64,000 nucleotides of DNA from Ephydatia muelleri (GCA_013339895.1 JABACO010000001.1:6536888-6600887), one strand, 5' to 3'. Numbered from the stretch's first letter, positions 11,735 through 22,309 are shown. Notes: generated by a model from the sequence alone, not told the origin. Translations and numbers: made by a program.

Positions 11735-12739
11735 GATCATCTGGATGTAACATTGCACTTATAGCAGCTAACCGAATAATTGTCTGATTCATGTGTTCAC
11801 ATAATCCGTTTGACTGTGGAAGGTAAGCAGAAGTGATTCGATGATCCATTTCAAAGCTGTTGCAAAGACAATCTACAATCTAGGAATGGAATGAAATGCA
11901 AACAATGAACAATGCAAACCATCATGTGACACCCCAAACCGGCTAAATATCTCATATCTTGCTATAGGATGTGTTGTGTATTATAAATGGTGTCTATGTG
12001 TAAGCAAACCACCACACATTGGTTGTTATGGGTTACTGTGTCACCTGTTAGATTATGATCAAGGTGTATGGACAGCTTTTGTGGCTAGATGGCACACACA
12101 CCCACCACCACTGTCTCTCTTCCAAGCACACACGTAAAATTTTGCACAAAGGTACCTTATTCACAAATTCTCTTCCCTGATCTGTAACAATATCTCCTGC
12201 ACCAAACCTACAGTATAAGGAATATAAGAACGTTGCTACACTGATAGCATTTTTGTTGGGCAAAGCAGCTGCTTCAAGCCACTTTGACAAGTAATCTGTA
12301 GCAACGATGATATAGCTATTTCCCCGAGGTGTCAAGGTGAGGGGACCTATGATATCAACTCCCCACATTTCCCATAAACCTGTCCCAGGTACAGGCTGTA
12401 GATCTAGCGTTGGGCATTTCACAGATGGATTCATCCTTTGGCAGGATTCGCATTCAGATATCTGATAGAAGAAATGACTGTTCAGAAGTATAAATGCGCG
12501 AGGACAGAATCGCGTACCCATTTACCGATGTCCAAGTGCATACTTGGCCAATAGTACTGCTTCATTCTGCCTTCGGTGCGATCTCTACCCTGATGCCCAC
12601 CACTCGACGACGCATGACACTCAGTAAAAGCCCGTCTTCTGACTATGTCTCCGAAAAGGACAATCCGTTTACTTTCTTGTTTTATGTAATAGGCCCTTTT
12701 CGTCACTCGGATATTTCCGTAAAAGCTGTGAATCAACAT
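11735..12739 (-). pseudogene. Ginger1-like (gypsy-integrase-related) transposase, exons
   Basis: DDE integrase-type transposase of a cut-and-paste element. Exon 1 (about 12513-12739) carries the zinc-binding motif CHASSSGGHQGRDRTEGRMK and YYWPSMHLDIGKW. A roughly 55-bp GT-AG intron follows. Exon 2 (about 12152-12460) carries CESCQRM, the first Asp in GVDIIGPLTL, DYLSKWLEAAALPNKNA and the second Asp in IVTDQGREFVNK, then a GTACCT donor. Exon 3 (about 11735-11881, after a TTCCTAG acceptor) carries SAYLPQSNGLCEHMNQT with the catalytic Glu. Introns between DDE motifs and the TDQGREFVN signature point to Ginger1 rather than an LTR retrotransposon. Completeness and activity unknown. Confidence 0.75.
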
Positions 12740-13086
12740 GGCGGACGTGTATTAATTTATATTGTGTGACACTGACGTATGTTAGATTACGGAGCGGTCA
12801 CATGTACTTGTATCTCCGTCAACCTGGAAGTCTGCTTCCGAATAATACGTCTAACGTCACCCGTAGCCCCCAAGGGGTAGCTGCCTTCTGCAAGGTAGAC
12901 TTTGACCTGCGACAGGGTTCATCACAAACACTTTGCCGACAACTCTCCATTTCACACGCTGTCAAATCGAGCTAGTTTCTGATGCACGTGGACGAGCGTA
13001 CAATAAATTCGGACAGAAATTTCGGTCCGGGGGGGACTCAATTCCCTAGGGAAGTGGGTCCGGTTTAATTGATTTTGTGTATCGGT

Positions 13087-13120
<34 letters not shown>

Positions 13121-13190
13121 CGAGTTCCCTAGGGAAGTGGGTCCTCCGGACCGAAAATTCGGGGGGACCGAGTTCCCTGTGACACCGGAC
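12740..13190. mobile_element. Possible 5' end of the Ginger-like element, with G-rich terminal repeats
   Basis: 12740-12990 is featureless. 13020-13190 contains two copies of GAsTTCCCTAGGGAAGTGGGTCC (S = C) separated by a 30-nt poly-G, then a third partial copy ending TTCCCTGTGACA at 13186-13190 followed by CCGG. The inverted end TGTCACAGGGAACTCGGTCC closely resembles the OTU-element terminus TGTCACTGGAATTTTGGTCC, so this is likely a transposon end. The matching opposite end was not found. Confidence 0.45.
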
Positions 13191-13610
13191 GAACAGTGGA
13201 GTGATTTCGGGGATGAGTTGCGCATTCTCGCAGGGAGGCTGCTGGTTTTCGGGAGGAATTACACGTCTCGGGTTTCCTTCTACCTGCGCGTGCTTGTGCC
13301 GGCCGTTTAGAAGTCTCTAGTTTTCCCATCGTTTCTGACAATGAGTGGATCATGGCCATTAAGGTTTCCCGTTCTTCGACCGGGATATCACTGACGACGG
13401 ATATTTTGGAGCCTTTGGCTTTGGTCTTTTGATGGAGTTACGACTCCATTTCCATCGTGCACGAAACCGCGTCGTCCAGAGTCTTCGGTTGTCTCTGTCG
13501 GACAGCAAAAGCAACCTTAGGATTATCCAACTCACTGAGTCTGAAATATCTCTCGAGAGACAGCAAATCCTTAGCCTTTTCGTCAATTGCGGGAAACGCT
13601 TTGTCGTCTA
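13191..13610 (-). pseudogene. gypsy-3 gag C-terminal fragment, displaced
   Basis: Minus-strand sequence reading AIDEKAKDLLSLERYFRLSE and RQRQPKTLDDAVSCTMEMES, a pattern typical of Gag from gypsy elements, then a helical MAMIHSLSETMGKLE. It directly follows the RT catalytic box in the same frame, the wrong order for a gypsy polyprotein. This is therefore a rearrangement product. Confidence 0.6.
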
Positions 13611-14566
13611 TGTAGACAAGACAACTTTTCCATTGGATGCCAGACAAGACCAGGTCCATTAACCGCTGAAAGGTTGCTGGAGCATTGCAGAGACCAAAGG
13701 GCATAACCTTAAATTCGAAAAGACCTTCTTGTGTGCAGAACACAGTCTTTTGCCTGTCATTTTCATCCATCTCCACCTGCCAGTAACCACAAATAAGGTC
13801 GAGAGTTGAAAACCACTTAGACCCGTCCAGCGAGTCATCTATTCTTGGGAGGGGATAAGCATCCTTACGAGTGATAGAATTTAACTTGCGATAATTCACG
13901 CAAAAACGTATAAGGAGCCATCCATCTTCATGGCTATGACCACGGGGGATGCCCAGGGGCTTGAAGAGGGCTGCACAATTTCACGCTTGAGCATATCTTC
14001 AATTAGCTTGCGGGCCTGTTCTATTCGAAAGGGTGGCATTCTCCTAAACTGCTGACGGATTGGAGGATTATTGCCAGTATCAACTGACTGCTTAACCATG
14101 TTAGTACGCCCCAGTTCATTGTTCGACTCAGCAAAGACATCTGCATATAGTGTAGTCACTCCACCACAGGAACAGTGCTACCCTCTACACCAACAAGGTG
14201 CCTCCCTCTCCACGGTGACAGTCTAAATCTGCTTGCACCTCCAAGTCTGTCCCAGACATCTTTTCTTACAAGACTTACTGCTGCACCTGTGTCTAACATG
14301 AATTCTACAGGTGAACCCTTAACAATAGCTACAATGAACTTCGACATAGCAGGATTAACAGCGAAACTATACAAACTTTTGTTTACATGGACCATTGTTT
14401 CCTTATCCCCATATGCTTGGTCCTTAGCAAAGAGGGTATCTAGTTTTCCTGCTTCTGCTTCTGCCAGCCAGCCGCGCAGCCCCTGGCAAAGTGTCCTTCC
14501 TTGCCACACTTTAAGCAGATGATCGTATCCTTTATTGTGATTGTAGGTAAGTGTTTTCAGCAGCAC
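13610..14566 (-). pseudogene. gypsy-3 protease and first half of reverse transcriptase, inverted
   Basis: On the minus strand: residues around a zinc knuckle near 14480-14520 (LKVWQGRTLCQGLRGW frame is shifted), protease motif FMLDTGAAVSLVRKDVW near 14270-14300, RT entry RIEQARKLIEDMLKREIVQP, YRKLNSITRKDAYPLPRIDD, FGLCNAPATFQRLM, and the catalytic YIDD at about 13610. The other half of the same kind of RT starts at 14547 on the plus strand, so this block is inverted relative to the rest. At least two frameshifts. Confidence 0.8.
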
Positions 14567-15345
14567 TTATCCAATTTGGAATTGGTGCTGGATAGATTAA
14601 GGCAAGCAGGTTTGCGGTTGAAAACTTCCAAATGTCATCTCTTTCGTGAAGAAGTAACATTTCTAGGGCACAGAATATCAAGACAGGGTATTAGTACTGA
14701 CCCCAAAAAGGTTTCTGCCGATCAGAACTGGAAGACGCCTAATTCAATACAAGATGTCAGACAGTTCCTTGGTCTTGTGGGATACTACAGGAAGTACATC
14801 CCCCATTTTGCTGCCATTGCCAGACCGTTACACCAACTTACCGAGCGAGGTCGTGAGTTTCAATGGACACAAGAGTGTATCCATGCATTTGATGAACTCA
14901 AATCACGACTATTGTCTGCCCCCATACTATCTTTTCCAGACTTTGAGAAACCTTTTATCCCTGATACAGATGCCTGTCAGTATGGTATAGGAGCAGTGCT
15001 GTCTCAGGATCACGATGGAGAGGAGAAAGTAGTGGCCTATGGGAGTCGCACACTTAGTAAAGCTGAGAGAAAGTACTGCGTGACAAGGAAAGAGCTATTG
15101 GCAGTAGTCACCTTTACGAAACTCTTCAGGCCATACTTGCTAGGACGTCACTTCACTCTTCGTACTGAGCACAGCTCCTTGCAATGGCTTTACAACATGA
15201 TAGGAAGGGCAACTCGCAAGATGGTTAGAGCAGCTCCAAGAGTATGACTTTGCCGTAATTCACCGCAGGGGATGCAACCACGGAAATGCAGATGCCCTTT
15301 CCCGTATTGGCCCAGATGAAAATGAAGCCAACATCACGGGTGGTT
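14547..15345 (+). pseudogene. gypsy-3 reverse transcriptase (second half) and RNase H
   Basis: Starts immediately after the position of the catalytic YIDD box: CFQQHLSNLELVLDRLRQAG, LFREEVTFLGHRISRQGIS, RT connection VRQFLGLVGYYRKYIPHFA, RNase H DTDACQYGIGAVLSQ, YGSRTLSKAERKYCVTRKEL and RTEHSSLQWLYN. A frameshift at about 15235 is followed by GNADALSRIGP, the normal RNase H-integrase linker. Only the second half of RT is here; the first half is inverted next door. Confidence 0.88.
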
Positions 15346-15499
15346 CCAGCAGCAAAGACATGGGCGTATCAGCTGTTCAGCCATGCACAGCGGCTTCAGA
15401 CAGGAACTGGGGATGCGAAGAGCATGCGCCAGCTGCAGCTGGAGGGATGAGAATGTGGGGATTGTGCTCAGGGCAGTAAGTTGTGGGAGCATGGTAGGC

Positions 15500-15835
15500 C
15501 TTGGGGAACTGGAAGGGAAGAGTAGGGAACTAAACATATTAGTGCAGCATGGGACCATGCAGTTGGTTGTAAAAAAGGGTGTCTTGTACAGACGATATGA
15601 AGACAGTGAGCATTTGCAGATTATTCACCAAGATATTTTGAAGCAATTACATGAGGGCATACTGGGAGGACACTTAGGAGAAGGAAAGACACTTTCCCGC
15701 CGAAGGAGAGGTTTTATTGGCCAGGTCATGCAGGAGATGTTGGGAAGTGGTGTAGCACATGTGCGAAGTGTGCTACTAGGAAAATGCCCCCGCATCGAGG
15801 CCGTGCCCCTCTCCAGGGTATTAGTTCTGGGTACC
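15500..15835 (+). pseudogene. gypsy-3 integrase zinc-binding domain
   Basis: Encodes QLHEGILGGHLGEGKT and, after a one-base shift, FYWPGHAGDVGKWCSTCAKC, the H2C2 zinc site of gypsy integrase. It ends at the 5-bp GTACC duplication where gypsy-4 is inserted; the catalytic core resumes at 20343. Confidence 0.8.
15831..15835. repeat. Target duplication GTACC, left of gypsy-4
   Basis: Matches 20343-20347 exactly; 5-bp duplication is usual for gypsy integrases. Confidence 0.9.
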
Positions 15836-16085
15836 TGTAATAACTCAACACACACACAGTTATACAAGTACAGCATATACAACACCATATGCGGAATGGC
15901 CAAGTCCAGAAGAGAGGGAGTGATGGGTAGAGCCTCAATAGTCCAGCTATCTAACTCCGGGTTGCCAAACTGACTCGTACTTACAATTCCAGCGCTTAAA
16001 AGAGTCTGCCTCACGTGCCTGTTAGTCTAGAAGGTTCTATTGCAGCCCCATAGTCTGCTGTTAATAATCAATTACAATTACTACA
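15836..16085 (-). repeat. gypsy-4 3' LTR
   Basis: 250 bp, TG...CA ends. Same sequence as 20092-20342 apart from two substitutions and one 1-bp indel seen by eye. Confidence 0.95.
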
Positions 16086-16097
16086 CTTCTCCCCTCA
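16086..16097 (-). other. gypsy-4 polypurine tract
   Basis: Minus strand TGAGGGGAGAAG directly upstream of the 3' LTR. Confidence 0.7.
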
Positions 16098-16118
16098 TAA
16101 GCCATAACGCTCTGTGGG

Positions 16119-17024
16119 TCAGTGAGGACGAGTAGAGCGTCTGGGCAGAAGACGAACAGCTTCAAGGTCGGCCACTGGAGGAGCCTCTTCTTCTAAAGGG
16201 TCAGGATCCGGCTCGACTTCCGCGATGGGAGGGGCTGGTGCCTGCGGTAATTCAGCCTGTCTGTCTGCCATTGTGACAATGGTTGGCAGAGGGTCCAATT
16301 CTGGCTGCTGAAATGTTCCAGAGTCCCTCTTACCCCCGGTAATCCGCTCCTTGACATGGTCAACATGATAACGGCTTTCTGTGCCATCATCCAACGTTAC
16401 AATCAGTGTCAATGGACCCCGTACAGCAGTAACTTTTCCTGGTATCCATTTTGGCATCCCTCTGTGGTTTAGGACATACACTTCTTCACCCACCTGAAAT
16501 GAGCGTTGTCTTGTGTGCACGTCATGATTCTCCTTCTGTCTTTCTTGACTTTTAGTCACGTGATGTTCCACAGATGGGAAAATGAAATCCAAGTGCAAGC
16601 GCGGTTTCCTCCCCAACAACAGCTCAGCAGGTGATCTTCCTGTGGTAGAATGGGGTGCTAACCTGTACTGGAAAAGGAACCGAGATAAGCATGTGTCATT
16701 ATCCCCTGATGCCTTCCTTAAGGCATTTTTCACAGTTTGCACTGCTCGTTCAGCCAATCCATTAGTGGCTGGGTGGTAGGGAGCACTTCTAATGTGTCTG
16801 AATCCATTACGTTGAACAAAGGTTTGGAACTCAGTACTGGTGAAGGCCGTGCCGTTGTCAGACACCAACACCTCTGGGAGACCATGACATGAAAATACTT
16901 GTCGAAGCACTCGTATGGCCTGCTGGGAAGATGTGGAGGAAACAACAGCAGCCTCCAACCATTTGGAGTGAGCATCCACCATGACAAAAATGATTTTACC
17001 CAGAAAAGGGCCATAAAAGTCCAC
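16119..17024 (-). pseudogene. gypsy-4 integrase core and C-terminus
   Basis: 301-codon frame. Catalytic residues: Asp in MDFYGPFLGKIIFVMVDAHS, Asp in LVSDNGTAFTSTEF, Glu in NGLAERAVQTVKNALRK. Then STTGRSPAELLLGRKPRLHL and a C-terminal domain with VGEEVYVLNHRGMPKWIPGK and VRGPLTLIV (GPY/F-like module), followed by a proline/acid-rich tail. The start shown is only where the frame opens; the zinc domain (HDGHPGVSRIKSLARSVVWW, CEACQ) lies upstream at 17040-17260 in another frame. Confidence 0.92.
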
Positions 17025-17260
17025 ATGAATGCGAGACCAGGGTTTTGTAGGCCACTCCCAAGGATGCAGTGGGGGGACCTACTATTTACTTGGCAAGCCT
17101 CACATGATTTCACCTTTGCTTCGAGTTCAGCGTCAAGTCCTGGCCACCACACCACACTCCTGGCCAGAGATTTGATTCGAGATACCCCTGGATGGCCATC
17201 GTGTAGAATCTTGATTATTGGTACCCTTCCAGGTGGAGGTACCACTACACGACTTCCCCA
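17025..17260 (-). pseudogene. gypsy-4 integrase zinc domain
   Basis: H2C2 site: ILHDGHPGVSRIKSLARSVV, WWPGLDAELEAKVKSCEAC. It is frameshifted relative to both the RNase H linker upstream and the integrase core downstream. Confidence 0.88.
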
Positions 17261-17915
17261 AAGGATACAACCCATCTTCCACACTAAGTTCACTTTTCCT
17301 GCATTCGTAAGGCTTGAATTGTTCGTTTGACTGTGTTCTCCAGCCATGAAGCACCATTCTCCTGACCACCGAGAGCACCAGGTCTTTGTCTGTCCACCGT
17401 CGAATAGATGTAGCTGTAACCACCGAGCTCATGTCAGAAAAGGCTTGCAGCATGAGTATTGTATCCCCAGGTGTAGGGACCTCTTCAGGGGCCTCCGCTA
17501 AAGGCAATCTGCTTAGCCCATCAGCATTGCCTTGATTCTTGCCTGGTCTGAACACCATCTGGTAGTTATACGCACTCAGAGTTAGTGCCCATCTTTGTAT
17601 CCTGGAAAAGGCCATCGTTGGCACTGGTTTTGTCTCACTGAAGAGAAACTGGAGTGGTTTGTGATCTGAGTACACAACAAACTGTCTACCAAAGAGGAAC
17701 TGGTGAAACTTCTTAACACCCCATACTACAGCCAAACCTTCCTTTTCTATTTGTGAATAGCCGTTCTTCTCTGCAGGTGCCAAAGACCGTGATGCATACG
17801 CTATTGGTCTGTCTGACCCATCTTCCTGCAAGTGTGATAACACTACTCCGATTCCATAAGGAGAGGCATCACACGAGAGGGCAATTTTCTTTGAGGGATC
17901 AAAGTGGACCAGCAA
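17133..17915 (-). pseudogene. gypsy-4 RNase H and linker
   Basis: RNase H degrades RNA in the RNA-DNA hybrid. Motifs ALSCDASPYGIGVVLSHLQE, AYASRSLAPAEKNGYSQIEK, YSDHKPLQFLFSE and GNADGLSRLPL. The last about 35 codons of this frame are out of register with the integrase zinc domain. Confidence 0.92.
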
Positions 17916-17972
17916 AACATCTGAGATGAGCTGGAACTTAGCCTTCTGGAATGCAGCTGCCTGATCTGCTCC

Positions 17973-18780
17973 TCAACTCCACGGTTGGTGTTTGGTGAGC
18001 AGCTTGTACAGTGGTGCCAGTGTGTCTGCAAGACAAGGCAAAAATTTTGCGTAATAGTTCACCAACCCCAAAAAAGACTTCAGCTGTGAGATATCTTCAG
18101 GCACTGGTGCATCCACTATAGCTCTGCGCTTTTCCTTAGTAGGGCTGATTCCCTCTCCTGAGATATGGTAACCAAGGTACTCCACGCTAGGCAGCATAAA
18201 TTTGCACTTTGTTCTCTTCACCACACTCTCCTAATCTTGACATCACCTTCTCCAAAGTCACCAAGTGCTCCTTTTCAGTTGAATCTGCAACTAAAATATC
18301 ATCAATGTACACATGTACATGTGGAATACCCTGCAATATTCTCTCCATGGTTCGTTGGAAGATGGCAGGAGCCGACGCAACTCCAAACGGCATACGATTG
18401 TATCTGAAAAGACCCTTATGAGTGGTGATGGTGACATACTCCTTTGATTTTTCATCCAGTGGCAGCTGTAGGTAGGCATGAGACAAGTCCAGTTTTGAGA
18501 AAACTTTTCCTCCTGTCAGTGAAGCAAGCAGATCATTGATTCTGGGAAGGGGATAAGATTCAACATTAGCCACACTATTCACAGTTTCTTTATAGTTACC
18601 ACACAACCGCAAACTACCATCAGATATTAGCACTGGTACCACTGGCGCCGCCCATTCAGAAAATTTCACAGGTTCTATAATACCATCCCGCTGTAGCCTT
18701 TCCAATTCTTCTTCAATTCTTCCTTTTAAGGCAAATGGGACTGGCCGTGGTCTGAAAAAGCGTGGCCTTGCCGACTGCAT
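17973..18780 (-). pseudogene. gypsy-4 reverse transcriptase
   Basis: RFFRPRPVPFALKGRIEEEL, IEPVKFSEWAAPVVPVLI, LPRINDLLASLTGGKVFSKL, RMPFGVASAPAIFQRTME, catalytic VYIDDILVAD, then after a frameshift at about 18225 the thumb/connection CKFMLPSVEYLGYHISGEGI and LKSFLGLVNYYAKFLPCLAD. Another shift near 17980 leads into RNase H. Confidence 0.92.
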
Positions 18781-18797
18781 CGACGTGTATTTTCACT

Positions 18798-19400
18798 TCA
18801 ACCCCCGGCCTTCACTCGATCCAGTTCTTCTTTGAAAAGATCTGCATAACGATCAAGCAATTTTTCCACACCCTTGTCGATCCCTGGGTTTCCTGCATAA
18901 AAAACAGACAGGTTAGGCTTCAGTTTACTTAACCAATCACGCCCCATCAAGGATGGACCATCTCCTTCTACTACCAGCAAATCCAATGAAAGCGTTTTAT
19001 TATCATACTGCACTGAAAGTGAAATTTTGCCCTTGATGATAATCTTCTCTCCAGTGTAAGTACGCAGGTGAACATCTGTTCTTTGTAGTAAGGGACGCTT
19101 TTGTTTAGACCACTGCCTTCTGTAGGTGCACTCGCTGATGATAGAGGCCACAGCCCCAGTGTCTACCTCCATTGACAACTGAACGCCATCAGCAACTATA
19201 TCTATGGTGAGTGGAGCTCTGAACCCTTCTCTAGACAGGGTGAACAGTGTGTATGTCTCTTCCCCCTCTACAGGTGGTAGATTAATTGACCTGCTGTACT
19301 GCTGCTGAGCCTCTGGTAGACCCTCTCCCCCTGCCCTTAATAGGCGCCCGACACCTTGGGACTGCGACAAACACGAGACAAATGGTCTTGTTTGCCACAA
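18798..19400 (-). pseudogene. gypsy-4 protease
   Basis: Active site MEVDTGAVASIISE near 19150; LLVVEGDGPSLMGRDWLSKL near 18940-18980 is the typical end of the protease fold before the RT linker (EKLLDRYADLFKEELDRVK). Frame breaks near 19340 (from the zinc knuckles) and 18795 (to RT). Confidence 0.9.
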
Positions 19401-19560
19401 TTATAGCACACAATGGACGTATCTAATAGACAATTCTTTCCGTTGTGCTTACCCCCGCAGCGGTAACATGTGTTTCGTGACCTTGCCTGTACCTCCGAAG
19501 TCTTAATTCTGTACCGCGTTGACAGCCACGGTAACAGAGCGCTAGATCTCTGTGGCATAT
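19337..19560 (-). pseudogene. gypsy-4 nucleocapsid zinc knuckles
   Basis: Two CCHC-type knuckles on the minus strand: CYRCGGKHNGKNC and CYNCGKQDHLSRVC, which bind genomic RNA during particle assembly. Joined to gag by a frameshift at about 19550. Confidence 0.9.
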
Positions 19561-20066
19561 TTCTCCGCCGATTCAGCTGACTGCACCAACTCGAAGGCTT
19601 TCTTGAACGTGAGCCCGGACTCGGCCAAAAGCCTGCGCTGTACACTCGAATTACGGACACCACACACGATGCGGTCGCGCAGCATGTCGTCGAGTGTGGC
19701 CTTGAAGTCACAATGCTCGGAGAGTCTCCTTAACTCCGCTACGAACTGTGACACTGTCTCTCCTTCTTTCTGCGTCCTCGAGTTCAAATTGTAGCGCTGT
19801 ACAGTTACAGACGGGGGAGGACAATAATGGTCACGCACAAGTTTAACTAACTCGGAGAAGGATTTATCTGCCGGTTTCTCTGGTGCCATAAGGTTGCGTA
19901 TGACCTGGTAGACGGCGCTCCCACATGAGCTGAGGAGAACTGCTCGTTTCTTGTCAGCGTTATTGATACCATTGACTCCAACAAATTGCTCTAGCCGTTC
20001 GCAGTAGCAAGTCCAGTCTTCGGAATCTGGGTCGAAAGGTCCAAGAGTGCCCAAAAATGTGGCCAT
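19542..20066 (-). pseudogene. gypsy-4 gag (capsid)
   Basis: Begins MATFLGTLGPFDPDSEDWTC 25 bp downstream of the 5' LTR and runs 174 codons with the usual gypsy capsid pattern (VTVQRYNLNSRTQKEGETVS, FVAELRRLSEHCDFKATLDD, MLRDRIVCGVRNSSVQRRLL). ATG at 20066 is the natural start. It ends early by frameshift before the zinc knuckles. Confidence 0.9.
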
Positions 20067-20077
20067 TCTGCAGTTTT

Positions 20078-20091
20078 ACCCTCGTCGCCAA
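20078..20091 (-). other. gypsy-4 primer-binding site
   Basis: Minus-strand TTGGCGACGAGGGT immediately after the 5' LTR. TGGCGAC-type sites are common primer-binding sites in animal gypsy elements; the tRNA was not identified. Confidence 0.6.
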
Positions 20092-20342
20092 TGTAATAAC
20101 TCAACACACACACAGTTATACAAGTACAGCATATACAACACCATACGCGGAATGGCCAAGTCCAGAAGAGGAGGGAGTGACGGGTAGAGCCTCAATAGTC
20201 CAGCTATCTAACTCCGGGTTGCCAAACTGACTCGTACTTACAATTCCAGCGCTTAAAAGAGTCTGCCTCACGTGCCTGTTAGTCTAGAAGGTTCTATTGC
20301 AGCCCCATAGTCTGCTGTTAATAATCAATTACAATTACTACA
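20092..20342 (-). repeat. gypsy-4 5' LTR
   Basis: 251 bp; contains the promoter for the element. Partner of 15836-16085. Confidence 0.95.
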
Positions 20343-21387
20343 GTACCCAATGCAAATTGTTGCAGTAGACATAGTTGGACCCATCACCCCGGGGGAGGCT
20401 AAAAAACCCTATATTTTAGTCGCTTCCGACTACTTCACCAGATGGGCAGAGGCTTATGCCATTAATTCCTAATCAGGAGGCAATAACAGTAGCTACCACA
20501 CTGATTGATGAATTCTTCTGCGTTCTCTATCCCTCAGCAGTTGCATTATGATCAAGGGCGACAGTTCGAGTCTGATGTGATGAAAGAAGTGTGTAAATTA
20601 CTACAAATCAGTATAACACGTACAACACCATACCACCCGCAATCAGATTGCATGCTAGCAACATCTGCTCACGACAACCCTACTCAATGGGAATTGCATT
20701 TGAGGAAAATTTGTATGGCCTATACATCCCTCCACAGCTTTCTCCCGTTTCTTTTTAATGTTCGGGCGGCAGGCCAAGTTGCCAGTGGATCTAGTACATG
20801 GGTCTACACCAACAGAACCCCAGCCACAACATGAGTATGCAAGACAACTGCAGAAAATCTTACAAAGGGCCTTCCAAGCTGCTCGGGAAAACATGGGGAC
20901 GGCAACGGAGAGGATGAAGGAGGTCTACAATCAGAGGGTCCATGGGAACCAGGTGACCTTGTGTGGTTACATACCCCTGTTGTGCCCAAGGGAAAGCCTA
21001 GGAAACTCCATTGTCCCTGGACTGGGCCATTTAGGGTAGTGAAGAGGCTTTCTGCGGTCACGTACAGAATCCTTGATCTACGACGAAATGCAGCACGGAG
21101 ACGTAAGAGGATGGTCGTACACTTTGATCGCCTGAAACCATGCCCTAGTGATATTCGTTTGGACTTGGATGATGTTGATGCTAATAATCCAGAAGCAGAG
21201 GGCCCAACCAGTACGAATCAAAGTCATCATCTACCCAGGTACAACATTGCAATTCTTTGATGACAGTGATGACCTTGAGATAGCGGAACAAGAAATAGTA
21301 CAACAACCTGCCTGCGGACAACGGGTCTTAGAAGTTCATGGTCATGAAGATATACAAGCAGGAGTGGCCACCCCCCAGGACGAATAA
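20343..21387 (+). pseudogene. gypsy-3 integrase core and C-terminus
   Basis: Catalytic core after the gypsy-4 insertion: Asp in PMQIVAVDIVGPITPGEAKK, SDYFTRWAEAYAI, Asp in ALDQGRQFESDVM, TTPYHPQSD. The catalytic Glu segment is altered: QSDCMLATS replaces the usual NGLVER, so the enzyme could not work. C-terminal part: MFGRQAKLPVDLVHGSTP, VHGNQVTLCGYIP, GPFRVVKRLSAVTYRILDLR. Several frameshifts. Confidence 0.88.
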
Positions 21388-21657
21388 CCAGCTGCTGACC
21401 AGCCACTGCCTCGTCGTTATCACAGCGGATAAGACACCCGCCGGATCGTTATTGAATCGGACCAGGAGGCCAGCCTTTTCGAAGCAGGAAGTAGTCAGTG
21501 TAGCAAATGACATAATGTATTGTTGGATCTATGTACGCATGCGTGTTTGTGCTGGCTCCAGCTGGACTGTACTTTGACCTTGTCCTGTGTATATATGCAT
21601 TAGAGACTTCTTTTGGCCGCTGCAGTGTCTCGTTACATACAGCATACAGTGCATACA

Positions 21658-22309
21658 AATGAATTCCTGATGAGCCTAAAGGGCATGTGTGAAATTAAAA
21701 AGATGCATGAATATATATATGTCTCTGCGTGCTCTGGGATAACATAATGCATACTTACAAATGTTAGAGCAAAAAGTTAGAACTTATGTTAAACAGCATA
21801 TGCATACATAGGCCTAAAGAATGAATGTCTGATGTGAAATGCGACATATCTTGCTGGTTTCCTCATGCTGAAATTGTTGAATAGCCTTCTTTTTTCAGCT
21901 TTGATGAAATACTAGTGGCTGAAGTTATTAGGAAAGGCCTTTATGATAACAGTGTTAGTGAAAGAACATAAGCAATAAAATGTATTCAAAAACATCGACA
22001 AACCAACGCCTCCCTACAGAGTATACTTTTCGGTACATGTACATTCAAACTTTGCTTCTTAAATATGTACTACATACGAATAACTTCGCAATTCGCCACA
22101 CCTTCGTTGCAAGTTTAATTGTTTTATTTTATTCAAATTCATATATTGGCCAGTGAATCAAATCAGCGCGTCATAGATTCAATATTGGATTTGCATCTAC
22201 CGATATTAAACGATGCGCAGAAGCGTGTGACGATTAGCTGTGCTGTAGTCTCCTAGCTAAAATACGTAACTACAATACGATAGCATGCAGATTCAGTCGT
22301 AACCAACTT
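21658..22309. other. Gene-free stretch downstream of gypsy-3
   Basis: AT-rich, no recognisable gene or repeat. It separates gypsy-3 from the stop codon of the EGF gene and would contain that gene's 3' UTR. Confidence 0.5.

Larger units (their letters stand above)
15836..20342 (-). mobile_element. Complete Ty3/gypsy retrotransposon gypsy-4
   Basis: About 4.5-kb minus-strand element with both LTRs (15836-16085 and 20092-20342), a GTACC target duplication, primer-binding site, polypurine tract, and gag, protease, RT, RNase H and integrase in canonical order. By eye the LTRs differ at about three positions in 250, so the insertion is recent. The coding region nevertheless carries several frameshifts. 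Confidence 0.95.
13191..21657 (+). mobile_element. Ty3/gypsy element gypsy-3, rearranged and interrupted
   Basis: Plus-strand RT (second half), RNase H and integrase at 14547-15835 and 20343-21387, preceded by an inverted block holding protease, first half of RT and a gag piece. gypsy-4 is inserted at 15835/20343. Deleting it and one GTACC joins the integrase zinc domain to its catalytic core in frame (SSGY joined to PMQIVAVDIVGP). A 3' LTR may begin near 21498 (TGTAGCAAATG) and end near 21657 but has no partner here. Confidence 0.75.
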
